Below, piece after piece: positions 26,765 through 35,774 of a stretch of 64,000 nucleotides of DNA; position 1 is the stretch's first letter; each line of letters opens with the position of its first letter. Position numbers and translations under genes: made by a program. Source of the stretch: Oceanococcus sp051252075 (lineage in GTDB: Bacteria > Pseudomonadota > Gammaproteobacteria > Nevskiales > Oceanococcaceae); assembly GCA_051252075.1 (NCBI GenBank), contig JBPOFU010000002.1, forward strand, positions 74,272 through 138,271. The letters are read 5' to 3'. The notes below the pieces were generated by a model. The model was not told the origin of the DNA. It ran no database searches and saw only the letters and a program-made list of their open reading frames with translations.

Positions 26765-27955
26765 TCAGAAGCGGTAAGCGAGCATAAGCAAGGTTTTTTG
26801 CCAGTAACGATCCAACTCACGGCCACTGTTCTCCAGCGCACTCACCTGTGAGGTGCCATCGATATAGTGATATTCAGCGAACACCCCCCAATGCTCGCTT
26901 GGACGCCAAGACAGGCCTACAACATGCTCACGCGAAAATGCACTTTCACGGGACGAAGCTGGCGAAAACGGAGAAGCCGGGCGACTGGCTCGCTCACGGC
27001 CATCGCGGTCATTGCGATCTTCAAAGCTCACGTCGTAACGTAAATACCAGTCAAACTCGGGGCTGAAGAATCGGCGATATTGCACATAGACACCATCACT
27101 TTTCGTACTCTGCAGACCAACACCGGCATTAAATTGCACGTCGGAATAGCGCAGCTCCGAAGTCAGCAGGAAACGTTCCCCCTGCATTTGTAGTGACACC
27201 ACCCACAAATCCGCTGTCAAGGTTATCGCAGGAAAGCTGGTCGGATCACTCGGTGCGAATACGACGTCAGCAGACAGGTAACTCAGACCGGCACGATAGC
27301 GCTCGGAGGAAAAGTTCTGGACCACTTGCCCCAGCACAAAATTCTGAATCTCCACCTTACCCAGGAGTCCATTTTCTGCGGTTGATCTGGAAAATGCATC
27401 GGTCGCGTCATAATCGCGAGCCCAGCCCAAAGTCCACTCTGTAGAGTTAGAACCACGCTGCAACGAGCCATAGCCTTGCACGCCTTCGGAAGAAAACAGC
27501 ACATCCCGAATGCCGGCGGCGTCAAAGTAAACGGAACTGGGCATGGTGATCCCTGGGCGGCTGAACACCACGTCGCGGGTGTCGTTGTAAAAACCATAGG
27601 GGTTTTTCAACTTGCCAACACGCGCACCGAAATCACCGCCAATGCCTGTCCAGAACTGATAATCCAGCTGTGCATAATCCACGCGCAAGCCACCATCGTC
27701 TCCCATTCCAGAACGGCGCGCCATCAACTGACCAGACACCAGCAGGCGTGGCGTAATGCTGGTGCGTCCATTGATTGCAACCTCATACCAATCGCGACTG
27801 CCGTTTAGGCTGGATCCTTCCGCATTATTGCCTTCTGTGATGATGTAGCCTTGCGCCATAGACCCGTGAATATCCAGTTCAATGGCGGCATGCAGCGGTG
27901 TCGCTAGTAAGCACGCACTCAACAAAACCCCGAAGTAAGAATATGACTGCTTCAT
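26765..27955 (-). CDS. Outer-membrane beta-barrel porin-like protein
   Basis: A 396-residue protein with signal peptide (cleavage after PLHA) and a mature body of alternating amphipathic strands rich in Tyr, Trp, Arg, Asp and Gly, ending in MLAYRF, the C-terminal aromatic signature of outer-membrane barrels. KLKNPYGFYNDTRDVVFSRPG near the first third resembles the constriction/strand region of bacterial porins. Its start overlaps the stop of the PstS-like gene by 4 bases (ATGA) and its stop precedes the kinase start by 11, so the three are translationally linked. The transported or sensed compound is unknown. Confidence 0.75.
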   Translation of the reverse strand: MKQSYSYFGVLLSACLLATPLHAAIELDIHGSMAQGYIITEGNNAEGSSLNGSRDWYEVAINGRTSITPRLLVSGQLMARRSGMGDDGGLRVDYAQLDYQFWTGIGGDFGARVGKLKNPYGFYNDTRDVVFSRPGITMPSSVYFDAAGIRDVLFSSEGVQGYGSLQRGSNSTEWTLGWARDYDATDAFSRSTAENGLLGKVEIQNFVLGQVVQNFSSERYRAGLSYLSADVVFAPSDPTSFPAITLTADLWVVSLQMQGERFLLTSELRYSDVQFNAGVGLQSTKSDGVYVQYRRFFSPEFDWYLRYDVSFEDRNDRDGRERASRPASPFSPASSRESAFSREHVVGLSWRPSEHWGVFAEYHYIDGTSQVSALENSGRELDRYWQKTLLMLAYRF

Positions 27956-28452
27956 GGGCGTTCCTCTAAATTTGGAAGTTCGGCATACATTTGATCTTTT
28001 GCAGCAGATCTTTCGTCGTCTTCATAAGCTACGTATCCAACAGCGCCCGGTGTACTTAATACTCGCCTGCGCATTTCCTCTACTGAGGACACCAAAGTAG
28101 GCACTAATCCGGTACCCGCAAAAGTCGATCGATCCCAAGTGCGACGCAGTACGTAAGGGTAGGTCCCCAAAACATCGCGACAAAAGGCGGCATGCAACGC
28201 TTCGCGCTCCGGCAAAACAAATACTTTTACCGGCGCTCCATTGGGCCAAGAGCGAACTCTTAAGGTAAAAACTGAACGCAAAAAACCACGCGTTAAATAG
28301 CTTTGGTCTATATCTTCGTGCGCAATGACTTCGGCAGACTCATCTGCGAGGGCTTGCCCGGTCGCGCCCAGCCAACACACGCATACAACACAGCACGCTA
28401 TAAGCAAACTGCTCGGTGTGTCGTCATAACTGAGATCGCGCCTGAAATTCAT
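27952..28452 (-). CDS. Small PstS-like phosphate/anion-binding protein
   Basis: A 166-residue exported protein with an N-terminal hydrophobic signal (about 16-35, cut after QALA). The mature part looks like one lobe of a PstS-type solute-binding protein: LTRGFLRSVFTLRVRSWPNG, the PEREALHAAFCRDVLG helix, YVLRRTWDRSTFAG and the final TPGAVGYVAYEDD loop that is typical of phosphate-binding folds. Half the normal length of PstS. No ABC transporter genes are near, so a sensory or ligand-delivery role for the kinase encoded two genes on is more likely than import (inference from context). Confidence 0.7.
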   Translation of the reverse strand: MNFRRDLSYDDTPSSLLIACCVVCVCWLGATGQALADESAEVIAHEDIDQSYLTRGFLRSVFTLRVRSWPNGAPVKVFVLPEREALHAAFCRDVLGTYPYVLRRTWDRSTFAGTGLVPTLVSSVEEMRRRVLSTPGAVGYVAYEDDERSAAKDQMYAELPNLEERP

Positions 28453-28596
28453 TATGCCAATTCCGCAGTCCGTTGCAGCTCCCGTTTATTTATTGATAAC
28501 CCAATTCAAACTCACTGTTTCTCAATTAAACGCTTCCATCCGTCAACAATTTGTCAAATGCTAAGCGTCTCCGTAGGCTACGCCCTTTTGCAAGTT

Positions 28597-29163
28597 ATGC
28601 CTAAAGCCTCTGAATTAAAATCTGGGATGGTTGTCGAGATCGACGGCAAGCCCTATATCGTCCGCCACGTTCAAGCGCACAACCCTACTGCGCGCGGAGC
28701 AAGCACCTTATACAAGGCACGCTTAAATCACGCTCAAACAGGGCAAAAATTGGATCAGAGCTTTAAGGGCGATGAGATGCTCGCTGAAGTCGACTTCCGA
28801 CGCCGCAATGTGCAGTTTCTTTTTCAAGATACTGACGGCTACACCTTTATGGATACCGAGGACTACAGCCAATTCACGCTCAGCGCGGAGCAATTGGAAA
28901 ACTGCACACCGTTTCTGATCGACAACGCAGAAGGCTATACCGCGTTAATCATTGAAGATGTGTGTGTCGGCATAGACCCACCCGGCACCGTAGAACTCAC
29001 CATCACTGAAACCGCCCCAGCGCTCAAAGGCTCCAGCCAAAGCGCACGCAGCAAAACGGCGTTGCTGGAATCAGGCTTGGAGATTCAGGTGCCGGAGTAT
29101 TTGGCTGAAGGCGAAGTGATAAAGATTAATACCAGCACGCGGGAATTTCTCTCCCGCGCTTAG
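28597..29163 (+). CDS. efpL: Elongation factor P-like protein EfpL (YeiP)
   Basis: A 188-residue EF-P paralogue with the KOW-like N-domain and two OB domains. The loop tip reads HNPTARGAS with Arg 33, the unmodified arginine that replaces the modified lysine of EF-P and marks the EfpL branch. EfpL relieves ribosome stalling at polyproline and some other motifs. The ATG at 28597 gives the family length; the frame is open far upstream to 28303 but that part overlaps the divergent PstS-like gene and has no family similarity. The window encodes Pro-rich proteins, including a Pro-Thr linker at its right end, that may depend on such factors. Confidence 0.93.
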   Translation: MPKASELKSGMVVEIDGKPYIVRHVQAHNPTARGASTLYKARLNHAQTGQKLDQSFKGDEMLAEVDFRRRNVQFLFQDTDGYTFMDTEDYSQFTLSAEQLENCTPFLIDNAEGYTALIIEDVCVGIDPPGTVELTITETAPALKGSSQSARSKTALLESGLEIQVPEYLAEGEVIKINTSTREFLSRA

Positions 29164-29164
29164 C

Positions 29165-29404
29165 TTAGGCTGGCGTATCCGCTGCCGGATGATGCATCTC
29201 AAACGCCATCCATGCGGCGGGGATGGCAAACAGAACAATGCCACCTGTCACAGCGCCAGCAACACCACCAATGACTGCGGCGCTGGCGACGGCGGCGACC
29301 CAACTGGCCGCTAGCACCCAAGAGGGTCGGCTAGCCTGCGCGCTACGGGCAGGTGTTTTCTCGAGCGTAGTCATAAGTTGAAAATGCTGCTCTGTAACGG
29401 ACAT
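29165..29404 (-). CDS. Small membrane protein of unknown function
   Basis: A 79-residue protein: a polar N-terminus of about 27 residues, then a strongly hydrophobic Ala/Gly/Val-rich part (WVLAASWVAAVASAAVIGG and AVTGGIVLFAIPAAWMAF) that could form two transmembrane helices, then a short polar tail. ATG at 29404 is preceded by GAGGAA. Family not recognised. Convergent with efpL, one base between stops. Confidence 0.55.
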   Translation of the reverse strand: MSVTEQHFQLMTTLEKTPARSAQASRPSWVLAASWVAAVASAAVIGGVAGAVTGGIVLFAIPAAWMAFEMHHPAADTPA

Positions 29405-29602
29405 GGCGTTTCCTCGAAATTCCTTACAGTCATCATCCACTCTGTTTGCGAAGAAAATGTGAAACCCCACTGAATTTCGACTGAAACCTTAAAAACAACA
29501 GCGTAGTCCTTTGATTTTATAACGATTTGGGAAACACCCTCCGCGGATGAGAAAATACGCTTCCGGATTTATTCGTCCAACCGCTGGAAGCAAGGACTCC
29601 TC

Positions 29603-30493
29603 ATGAGCTCACGGCCATCTGCTGGCGCACGTTTTCGTGCTGCCCACGCTGAAGAACAACCCTTACAAGTCATTGGCGCTATCAACGCGAATCACGCTCT
29701 TTTGGCGCAACGCGCCGGTTTCAAAGCCATCTACTTATCAGGTGGCGGTGTCGCTGCGGGCTCCTTAGGCTTACCCGACCTAGGCATCTCCGGCCTGGAA
29801 GATGTGCTAATTGATGTCCGCCGCATCACCGATGTTTGCGAAACACCCTTGCTTGTTGACGTCGACACCGGCTTTGGCAGCTCATTTTTTAATGTCGCTC
29901 GTACCACCAAATCCCTTATTAAGGCTGGTGCCGCTGCGATGCACATCGAGGATCAGGTCGGCGCTAAGCGTTGCGGCCATCGCCCGAATAAAGAAATCGT
30001 TACCCAACAAGAAATGGTCGACCGTGTGAAGGCCGCAGTTGATGCCCGCACCGATGATGATTTCGTCATCATGGCGCGCACCGATGCATTGGCCGTAGAA
30101 GGCTTGGACTCTGCGATCGAACGCGCCATCGCCTGCGTAGAAGCGGGCGCCGACATGATCTTCCCCGAAGCCATGACTGAACTGCCGATGTACAAGCAAT
30201 TTGCTGAAGCGGTTGGCGTACCGGTACTGGCCAACATCACTGAATTTGGCGCAACTCCGCTATACACCGTGGATGAACTGCGCGAAGTGAACGTCGGTCT
30301 GGTGCTGTATCCGCTCTCCGCTTTCCGCGCGATGAACAAAGCCGCCGAAAACGTCTACAAAGCCGTGCGCCAAGACGGCACCCAGCAAAACGTGGTCGAC
30401 AGCATGCAGACCCGCATGGAACTGTACGACTCCATTAACTACCACGACTATGAGCAAAAGCTGGACGCCGTTTTTGCCCAAGGCAAATCCTGA
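29603..30493 (+). CDS. prpB: 2-methylisocitrate lyase
   Basis: A 296-residue isocitrate-lyase superfamily enzyme, standard PrpB length. The active-site loop KRCGHRPNKE holds the catalytic Cys; VDVDTGFG supplies the Mg2+-binding Asp residues and MARTDALAVEG the next barrel strand. It splits 2-methylisocitrate to pyruvate and succinate, the last step of the methylcitrate cycle that disposes of propionyl-CoA. acnD and prpF follow on the same strand, but methylcitrate synthase (prpC), normally next, is missing. No GntR- or PrpR-type regulator is adjacent. Confidence 0.95.
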   Translation: MSSRPSAGARFRAAHAEEQPLQVIGAINANHALLAQRAGFKAIYLSGGGVAAGSLGLPDLGISGLEDVLIDVRRITDVCETPLLVDVDTGFGSSFFNVARTTKSLIKAGAAAMHIEDQVGAKRCGHRPNKEIVTQQEMVDRVKAAVDARTDDDFVIMARTDALAVEGLDSAIERAIACVEAGADMIFPEAMTELPMYKQFAEAVGVPVLANITEFGATPLYTVDELREVNVGLVLYPLSAFRAMNKAAENVYKAVRQDGTQQNVVDSMQTRMELYDSINYHDYEQKLDAVFAQGKS

Positions 30494-30816
30494 GGCTGTG
30501 CGGCAGCTGAATGCCGACTACGCTGCGGCTTATCCTCCCTCTGGCGGGGCCGGTCGAAGGGGCATCCCTGCCCCTACGTCCGGGACATGCATCCATGCAT
30601 GCCCCCTTCGGGCCTGTCCGCCGCCAGTCGGGCCTCCGCTAATGTCGACATTCAGCTGCCGCACAACCCCGTAACCCTGATAGCACTTGGAGCACTGATG
30701 CTTATTGGCTGGACCGTCGGCGCCCCGGCTGGTCGCCGGCTAGCGATACATGGACGTACTCGAGCGCGTCCAGACAATAAGCATCAGTGCTCCCACACGC
30801 TCAATTAAGGAGCCCC
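30494..30816. repeat. Non-coding palindromic element between prpB and acnD
   Basis: No gene is present. Two nested inverted repeats fill the space. The first has 25-base arms at 30494-30518 and 30644-30668 (23/25 pairs) enclosing GC-rich hairpins: GGGGCATCCCTGCCCC at 30559 and CATGCATCCATGCATG at 30586. The second has 26-base arms at 30689-30714 and 30768-30793 (25/26 pairs) around a 53-base centre. The second right arm ends 24 bases before the acnD ATG. The structure resembles non-autonomous palindromic or REP-like mobile elements and could also form an RNA hairpin that affects acnD expression. No prpC remnant is seen. Confidence 0.7.
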
Positions 30817-33411
30817 ATGAATACCCAATACCGCAAAAACCTCCCCGGCACCCAGCTGGACTATTTCGACACTCGCGAAGCCGTAGAAGACATCAAACCC
30901 GGTAGCTATGACAGCCTGCCCTACACCTCCCGCGTGCATGCTGAAAACTTAGTCCGCCGCTGCGACCCGGCTTTGCTTACCGATGCACTAAAGCAACTCA
31001 TCGAGCGCAAACGTGATCTGGATTTTCCTTGGTTCCCTGCACGGGTGGTTTGCCACGACATCCTCGGCCAAACCGCCTTGGTTGATCTGGCAGGCTTACG
31101 TGACGCCATTGCCGCCGAAGGTGGTGATCCGTCAAAAGTAAATCCAGTTGTTCCCACCCAATTGATCGTGGATCACTCGCTGGCGGTTGAACATGCCGGC
31201 TTTGAAAAGGACGCTTTCGAGAAAAATCGCGCGATAGAAGATCGCCGCAATAAAGACCGCTTTCACTTCATCAACTGGACTAAGAAGGCTTTCAAGAACA
31301 TTGATGTCGTGCCGCCAGGCAACGGCATCATGCACCAGATTAATTTGGAGAAAATGTCGCCGGTTGTGCACGCGCTGGATGGCGTTGCCTACCCCGACAC
31401 TTTGGTTGGCACTGACTCCCACACGCCACACGTCGACGCTCTAGGTGTCATCGCTATAGGTGTTGGCGGCTTAGAAGCCGAATCCGTCATGCTTGGGCGC
31501 GCGTCCTACATGCGCCTGCCCACCATCATTGGTGTGGAACTGACGGGCAAACGCCAACCCGGCATTACCGCGACCGATATCGTTCTCGCACTGACTGAAT
31601 TCCTGCGCGCACAAAAAGTTGTTGGTGCATATTTGGAATTCTATGGCGAAGGTGCTGCTAGCCTGACCTTGGGTGACCGTGCGTCTATCTCCAACATGAC
31701 ACCAGAGTATGGTGCCACTGCAGCGCTGTTCTCCATCGATCAGATGACCCTGGATTACCTGCGCATAACCGGGCGCGAAGAAGCGCAAATCCAGCTGGTG
31801 GAAAATTACGCCAAGACCACCGGACTGTGGTCGGACTCGCTGGCGAATGCCGAATACGAGCGGGTGATGAGCTTCGATTTATCCAGCGTCGGCCGCACTA
31901 TGGCGGGCCCATCCAATCCTCACCGTGGCCTGCCAACTGCAAATCTCAGCGAACGCGGCATCGCTGGCAGCTGGGAAGAAAAAGACGGCTTGATGCCCGA
32001 TGGCGCTGTCATCATCGCCGCCATCACCAGTTGCACCAATACCTCCAACCCACGCAACGTTGTCGCCGCCGGTTTGATAGCACGCAATGCCAACCGCCTT
32101 GGCCTGACCCGTAAACCTTGGGTGAAGTCGTCTTTCGCTCCGGGTTCGAAAACCGTGCAGTTGTACATGGAAGAAGCGGGTTTACAGAGTGAGCTGGATG
32201 AGCTTGGCTTTGGTATCGTGGCGTTCGCCTGCACCACCTGCAATGGCATGTCCGGCGCACTAGATCCGGCGATCCAAAAAGAAGTGATCGATCGCGATCT
32301 CTACGCTACTGCCGTGCTGTCCGGCAATCGTAATTTCGATGGCCGTATCCATCCCTATGCCAAGCAAGCCTTCTTGGCTTCGCCACCACTGGTGGTGGCG
32401 TATGCCATCGCTGGTACGGTGCGTTTCGATATCGAAAAAGACACCTTGGGCCTGGATGCCGATGGCAAGCCAATCACACTGAAAGACATTTGGCCTAGCG
32501 ATGAAGAAATCGATGCTGTGGTCGCCAGTAGTGTGAAGCCAGAACAATTTCGTGCGGTTTACGACCCCATGTTCAAGTTCGAGATCGTCGAAGATGAAGG
32601 ATTGTCACCGCTATACGACTGGGATGAAAAGAGCACCTATATACGACGCCCACCGTACTGGGAAGGCGCCTTGGCAGCCGAAAACACACTCACAGGTCTG
32701 CGTCCTTTGGCCGTGCTGGGTGACAACATCACCACCGACCATTTGTCGCCTTCCAATGCCATCCTCAAATCCAGTGCCGCCGGTGCTTATCTGGACAAAA
32801 TGGGCCTGCCGGAAGAGGACTACAACTCCTACGCAACCCATCGCGGCGATCACCTCACCGCTCAACGCGCCACCTTCGCCAATCCCAAGCTGTTCAATGA
32901 AATGGTGATCGACGAAAACGGCGAAGTGCGTCAAGGCTCGCTCGCTCGCGTAGAACCCCAAGGCGAAGTCATGCGTATGTGGGAAGCCATTGAAACCTAT
33001 ATGGAACGTGGTCAGCGTTTGATCATCGTTGCCGGCGCCGATTACGGCCAAGGATCATCGCGCGACTGGGCCGCCAAAGGCGTTCGTCTAGCCGGTGTCG
33101 AGTGCATTGTCGCGGAAGGCTTCGAGCGTATTCATCGCACCAACTTGCTAGGCATGGGCGTTCTTCCGCTGCAATTCCAAGACGGCACCACGCGCAAAGA
33201 CTTGGCCATTGATGGCACAGAAACTTTTGACGTCCGAGGCGATGTCGCACCCGGCGCCACGCTTACCCTCAGCATCCATCGCAAGAATGGTGAACGCGTC
33301 GAAGCGCCTGTCACCTGCCGTTTGGATACCGAAGAAGAAGCGTCCATTTACGCAGCTGGTGGCGTATTGCAACGCTTCGCTAAAGACTTCTTGGAATCTG
33401 CAGCGGCCTGA
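30817..33411 (+). CDS. acnD: Fe/S-dependent 2-methylcitrate dehydratase AcnD
   Basis: An 864-residue aconitase-family enzyme. The opening MNTQYRKNLPGTQLDYFDTR is nearly diagnostic for AcnD. The [4Fe-4S] ligands are the Cys in TSCTNTSNP (about residue 406) and the two in CTTCNG (about 471-474). It dehydrates 2-methylcitrate to 2-methylaconitate (trans form), which needs PrpF to become the substrate for hydration. ATG 30817 has TAAGGAG at good distance; the frame is open a little upstream through the palindrome but that is not coding. prpF lies downstream, after a DUF1971 gene. Confidence 0.95.
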   Translation: MNTQYRKNLPGTQLDYFDTREAVEDIKPGSYDSLPYTSRVHAENLVRRCDPALLTDALKQLIERKRDLDFPWFPARVVCHDILGQTALVDLAGLRDAIAAEGGDPSKVNPVVPTQLIVDHSLAVEHAGFEKDAFEKNRAIEDRRNKDRFHFINWTKKAFKNIDVVPPGNGIMHQINLEKMSPVVHALDGVAYPDTLVGTDSHTPHVDALGVIAIGVGGLEAESVMLGRASYMRLPTIIGVELTGKRQPGITATDIVLALTEFLRAQKVVGAYLEFYGEGAASLTLGDRASISNMTPEYGATAALFSIDQMTLDYLRITGREEAQIQLVENYAKTTGLWSDSLANAEYERVMSFDLSSVGRTMAGPSNPHRGLPTANLSERGIAGSWEEKDGLMPDGAVIIAAITSCTNTSNPRNVVAAGLIARNANRLGLTRKPWVKSSFAPGSKTVQLYMEEAGLQSELDELGFGIVAFACTTCNGMSGALDPAIQKEVIDRDLYATAVLSGNRNFDGRIHPYAKQAFLASPPLVVAYAIAGTVRFDIEKDTLGLDADGKPITLKDIWPSDEEIDAVVASSVKPEQFRAVYDPMFKFEIVEDEGLSPLYDWDEKSTYIRRPPYWEGALAAENTLTGLRPLAVLGDNITTDHLSPSNAILKSSAAGAYLDKMGLPEEDYNSYATHRGDHLTAQRATFANPKLFNEMVIDENGEVRQGSLARVEPQGEVMRMWEAIETYMERGQRLIIVAGADYGQGSSRDWAAKGVRLAGVECIVAEGFERIHRTNLLGMGVLPLQFQDGTTRKDLAIDGTETFDVRGDVAPGATLTLSIHRKNGERVEAPVTCRLDTEEEASIYAAGGVLQRFAKDFLESAAA

Positions 33412-33417
33412 TCAGAC

Positions 33418-33693
33418 ATGAAAGCCTTACCGGATGGGGTGACGCCATATCAGCGCACCCCAACTTTCAGCGACAAGACAGTGCCCGCCGGACTGTTGCG
33501 CCAACACAACACCAAGGCTGGCGTCTGGGCTGTCATCACTGTGCTGGAAGGCAGCATGAGCTACCGCATTCTCGAACCACAACCGCTTGAATATGTTCTA
33601 GATAGCGATACGTGTGGCATCGTTGAACCCACTGTTTTTCACGAAGTCGAACCCCAGCCCGGATGTCGCTTCTATGTCGAGTTTTATAAATAG
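33418..33693 (+). CDS. DUF1971 cupin-like protein
   Basis: A 91-residue single-domain protein of the DUF1971 family (also found fused to tellurite-resistance methyltransferases). LPDGVTPYQRTPTF, the GVWAVITVLEGSMSYRIL strand pair and the FHEVEPQPGCRFYVEFY end are typical; the conserved His/Glu in FHEVEP suggests a small beta-barrel binding site. It sits 6 bases after acnD and 6 before prpF, so it is inside the methylcitrate operon. Its role there is unknown. Confidence 0.85.
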   Translation: MKALPDGVTPYQRTPTFSDKTVPAGLLRQHNTKAGVWAVITVLEGSMSYRILEPQPLEYVLDSDTCGIVEPTVFHEVEPQPGCRFYVEFYK

Positions 33694-33699
33694 ATCCCT

Positions 33700-34881
33700 A
33701 TGAGCCACTCAGCACAAATCAAAATCCCCGCCACTTACATGCGCGGCGGCACCTCCAAAGGTGTTTTTTTCAAGCTCGATGACTTGCCCGCTGCCGCACA
33801 GCAACCGGGCGAAGTACGCGACAACATCTTGCTACGCGTAATAGGCAGCCCAGACCCGTATGGCAAGCAAACTGATGGCATGGGTGGGGCGACCTCGAGC
33901 ACCTCGAAAACGGTGATATTGGCCAAGTCCGAGAAAGCCGATCACGACGTGGATTATCTATTTGGCCAAGTCTCCATAGACAAGCCTTTCGTCGACTGGA
34001 GTGGCAATTGCGGCAATCTCACCGCCGCCGTGGGTTCCTTTGCCATCAGCAGTGGCCTAATTGATGCCGCGCGCATTCCAGAAAATGGCATTTGCACGGT
34101 ACGTATCTGGCAAAAGAACATCAGCAAAACGATCGTCGCGCACGTGCCTATGAGCAACGGCGCAGTGCAGGAAACCGGTGATTTTGAATTGGATGGAGTG
34201 ACTTTTCCTGCGGCTGAGGTGCAAGTTGAGTTCATGGACCCTGCCGATGGTGACGGCGCCATGTTCCCCACCGGCAATCTGGTGGATGAGCTGGACGTGC
34301 CGGGCATAGGGACATTCAAAGCCAGCATGATCAATGCAGGCATCCCCACCATCTTCCTGAACGCCGAAGACATCGGTTACAGCGGCAGCGAGCTGCAGGA
34401 CGATATCAACAACGATGAAGCGGCATTGGCACGCTTCGAAAGCATACGGGCCTACGGCGCACTGAGAATGGGATTGATCAGCGACATTAGTGAAGCCGCA
34501 GCCCGCCAACACACGCCCAAAGTCGCCTTTGTTGCACCGCCTAAGGCTTACGTATCCTCCAGTGGCAAAGCGATTGCGGCCAACGACATCGACGTACTGG
34601 TACGTGCACTCTCCATGGGAAAATTACACCACGCCATGATGGGTACAGCAGCCGTTGCTATCGGCACTGCTGCCGCCATTCCCGGCACGCTGGTGAATTT
34701 GGCAGCGGGGGGTGGGGAGCGGCAAGCAGTGACCTTCGGCCATCCATCCGGCACTTTAAAAGTGGGCGCAGAAGCACAGCAAGTTGATGGCCAATGGACT
34801 GCGACCAAGGCCATTATGAGCCGCAGCGCCAGAGTGTTGATGCAGGGTTGGGTGCATATTCCCTACCCTAATGCAGACTGA
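33700..34881 (+). CDS. prpF: 2-methylaconitate cis-trans isomerase PrpF
   Basis: A 393-residue PrpF/AcnD-accessory protein with the diaminopimelate epimerase-like fold. MRGGTSKGVFF opens the family; DGMGGATSSTSK and the DWSGNCGNLTAAVG block carry the conserved Lys and Cys of the active site. It converts the trans-2-methylaconitate made by AcnD to the cis isomer. Last gene of the operon, followed by a strong terminator. Confidence 0.95.
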   Translation: MSHSAQIKIPATYMRGGTSKGVFFKLDDLPAAAQQPGEVRDNILLRVIGSPDPYGKQTDGMGGATSSTSKTVILAKSEKADHDVDYLFGQVSIDKPFVDWSGNCGNLTAAVGSFAISSGLIDAARIPENGICTVRIWQKNISKTIVAHVPMSNGAVQETGDFELDGVTFPAAEVQVEFMDPADGDGAMFPTGNLVDELDVPGIGTFKASMINAGIPTIFLNAEDIGYSGSELQDDINNDEAALARFESIRAYGALRMGLISDISEAAARQHTPKVAFVAPPKAYVSSSGKAIAANDIDVLVRALSMGKLHHAMMGTAAVAIGTAAAIPGTLVNLAAGGGERQAVTFGHPSGTLKVGAEAQQVDGQWTATKAIMSRSARVLMQGWVHIPYPNAD

Positions 34882-34923
34882 AATCATCACTAGCCGAATC
34901 AGCTAGAAGTTAAGCGACAAATA

Positions 34924-34947
34924 ATGCCCGCTAGTGCGGGCATTTTT
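34924..34947 (+). terminator. Rho-independent terminator after prpF
   Basis: ATGCCCGC / GCGGGCAT, an 8-base-pair stem with loop TAGT, followed by TTTT, 42 bases after the prpF stop. It closes the prpB-acnD-prpF cluster. Confidence 0.85.
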
Positions 34948-34981
34948 GTAACTGCTCAGGCGCTAAAGAACGCACGACAGA

Positions 34982-35533
34982 TCAAGCACTACGCTGCAAA
35001 GTATCCACGTCGGTGTGATCAAATTCACGCCCATAGATATCCAGCAATATGCTTTGCTTATAACGCAAGCTATCCCCGTTCAAAGTCATGCTTATACTGA
35101 ACGCCTTGGTGCGCGCTTTTTCACGCATGAAAGGCGATTCGGTGATCGCAGTGAAGTCGCCTTCCGTGCTCAATTCAAACTGCAGCGCGCCATCCTCTTT
35201 GCTGGTCACTTCACCGCAAGCCAAAACACAAACACCGCGTGGAATAGCCAGCGAATGCATGACCACACCGGTTGCTGCATTCCACATCCAATAACCGGTT
35301 TGATTGTGAAAGACCTTGTCATTGGATTTACGCGCAACGATCTGGTGATAGTGCAAGGCCACCAATTCTTCGGTTTCTGCATTGTCCAGATCACCAGCGG
35401 GACTGAAAGTCATGGTCTCGTAATAAGGGCTGCGTTCTTTGCCTTCAGGCTCTGGCGACAAATCGACACCTTTATCCCCTTTCCATACTCCGATGAGGCC
35501 CTGCAAAGGCCCATAGTCAACAACGTCACTCAT
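34982..35533 (-). CDS. Nitrobindin-like heme-binding beta-barrel protein
   Basis: A 183-residue protein of the FABP-like/THAP4 (DUF1794) family. LQGLIGVWKGDKGVDLSPEP at the N-terminus, the HYHQIVARKSNDKVFHNQTG stretch and the C-terminal FDHTDVDTLQR are typical of these ten-stranded barrels; some members bind ferric heme and detoxify peroxynitrite. Whether this one binds heme cannot be decided from sequence. Convergent with prpF, with the terminator between. Confidence 0.8.
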   Translation of the reverse strand: MSDVVDYGPLQGLIGVWKGDKGVDLSPEPEGKERSPYYETMTFSPAGDLDNAETEELVALHYHQIVARKSNDKVFHNQTGYWMWNAATGVVMHSLAIPRGVCVLACGEVTSKEDGALQFELSTEGDFTAITESPFMREKARTKAFSISMTLNGDSLRYKQSILLDIYGREFDHTDVDTLQRSA

Positions 35534-35774
35534 GCTCTCAAATCCTCTATATAAATTTCATGCTGCGAACGCATTTCAACTGCAACACAGCGCCCAGTTT
35601 GTTTCCTACATTATGGGCTTAGCACTTACCCAGCATGACAAGTTTGAACTAGCCTCGGACAAAATCCGTCGCTTGCTAAGCTTGCAACGAAGTCGCCATA
35701 CAATCCGTGTAGACTTTTCATAATGACAAAAACACGTCACGGCATCCAAAAAAACTTAGGGGACGATTGGAACC

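Noticed and set aside
28303..28596. Extended N-terminus of EfpL
   Set aside because: The extra 98 codons overlap the divergent PstS-like gene and have no similarity to EfpL; ATG 28597 gives the standard length.
30494..30816. Remnant of prpC
   Set aside because: No reading frame in the gap shows citrate-synthase motifs; the whole space is explained by inverted repeats.
35532..35723. 63-codon open frame before phoD
   Set aside because: It overlaps the start of the nitrobindin-like gene, has no ribosome-binding sequence and no domain; the 240-base gap is best seen as the leader region of two divergent genes.
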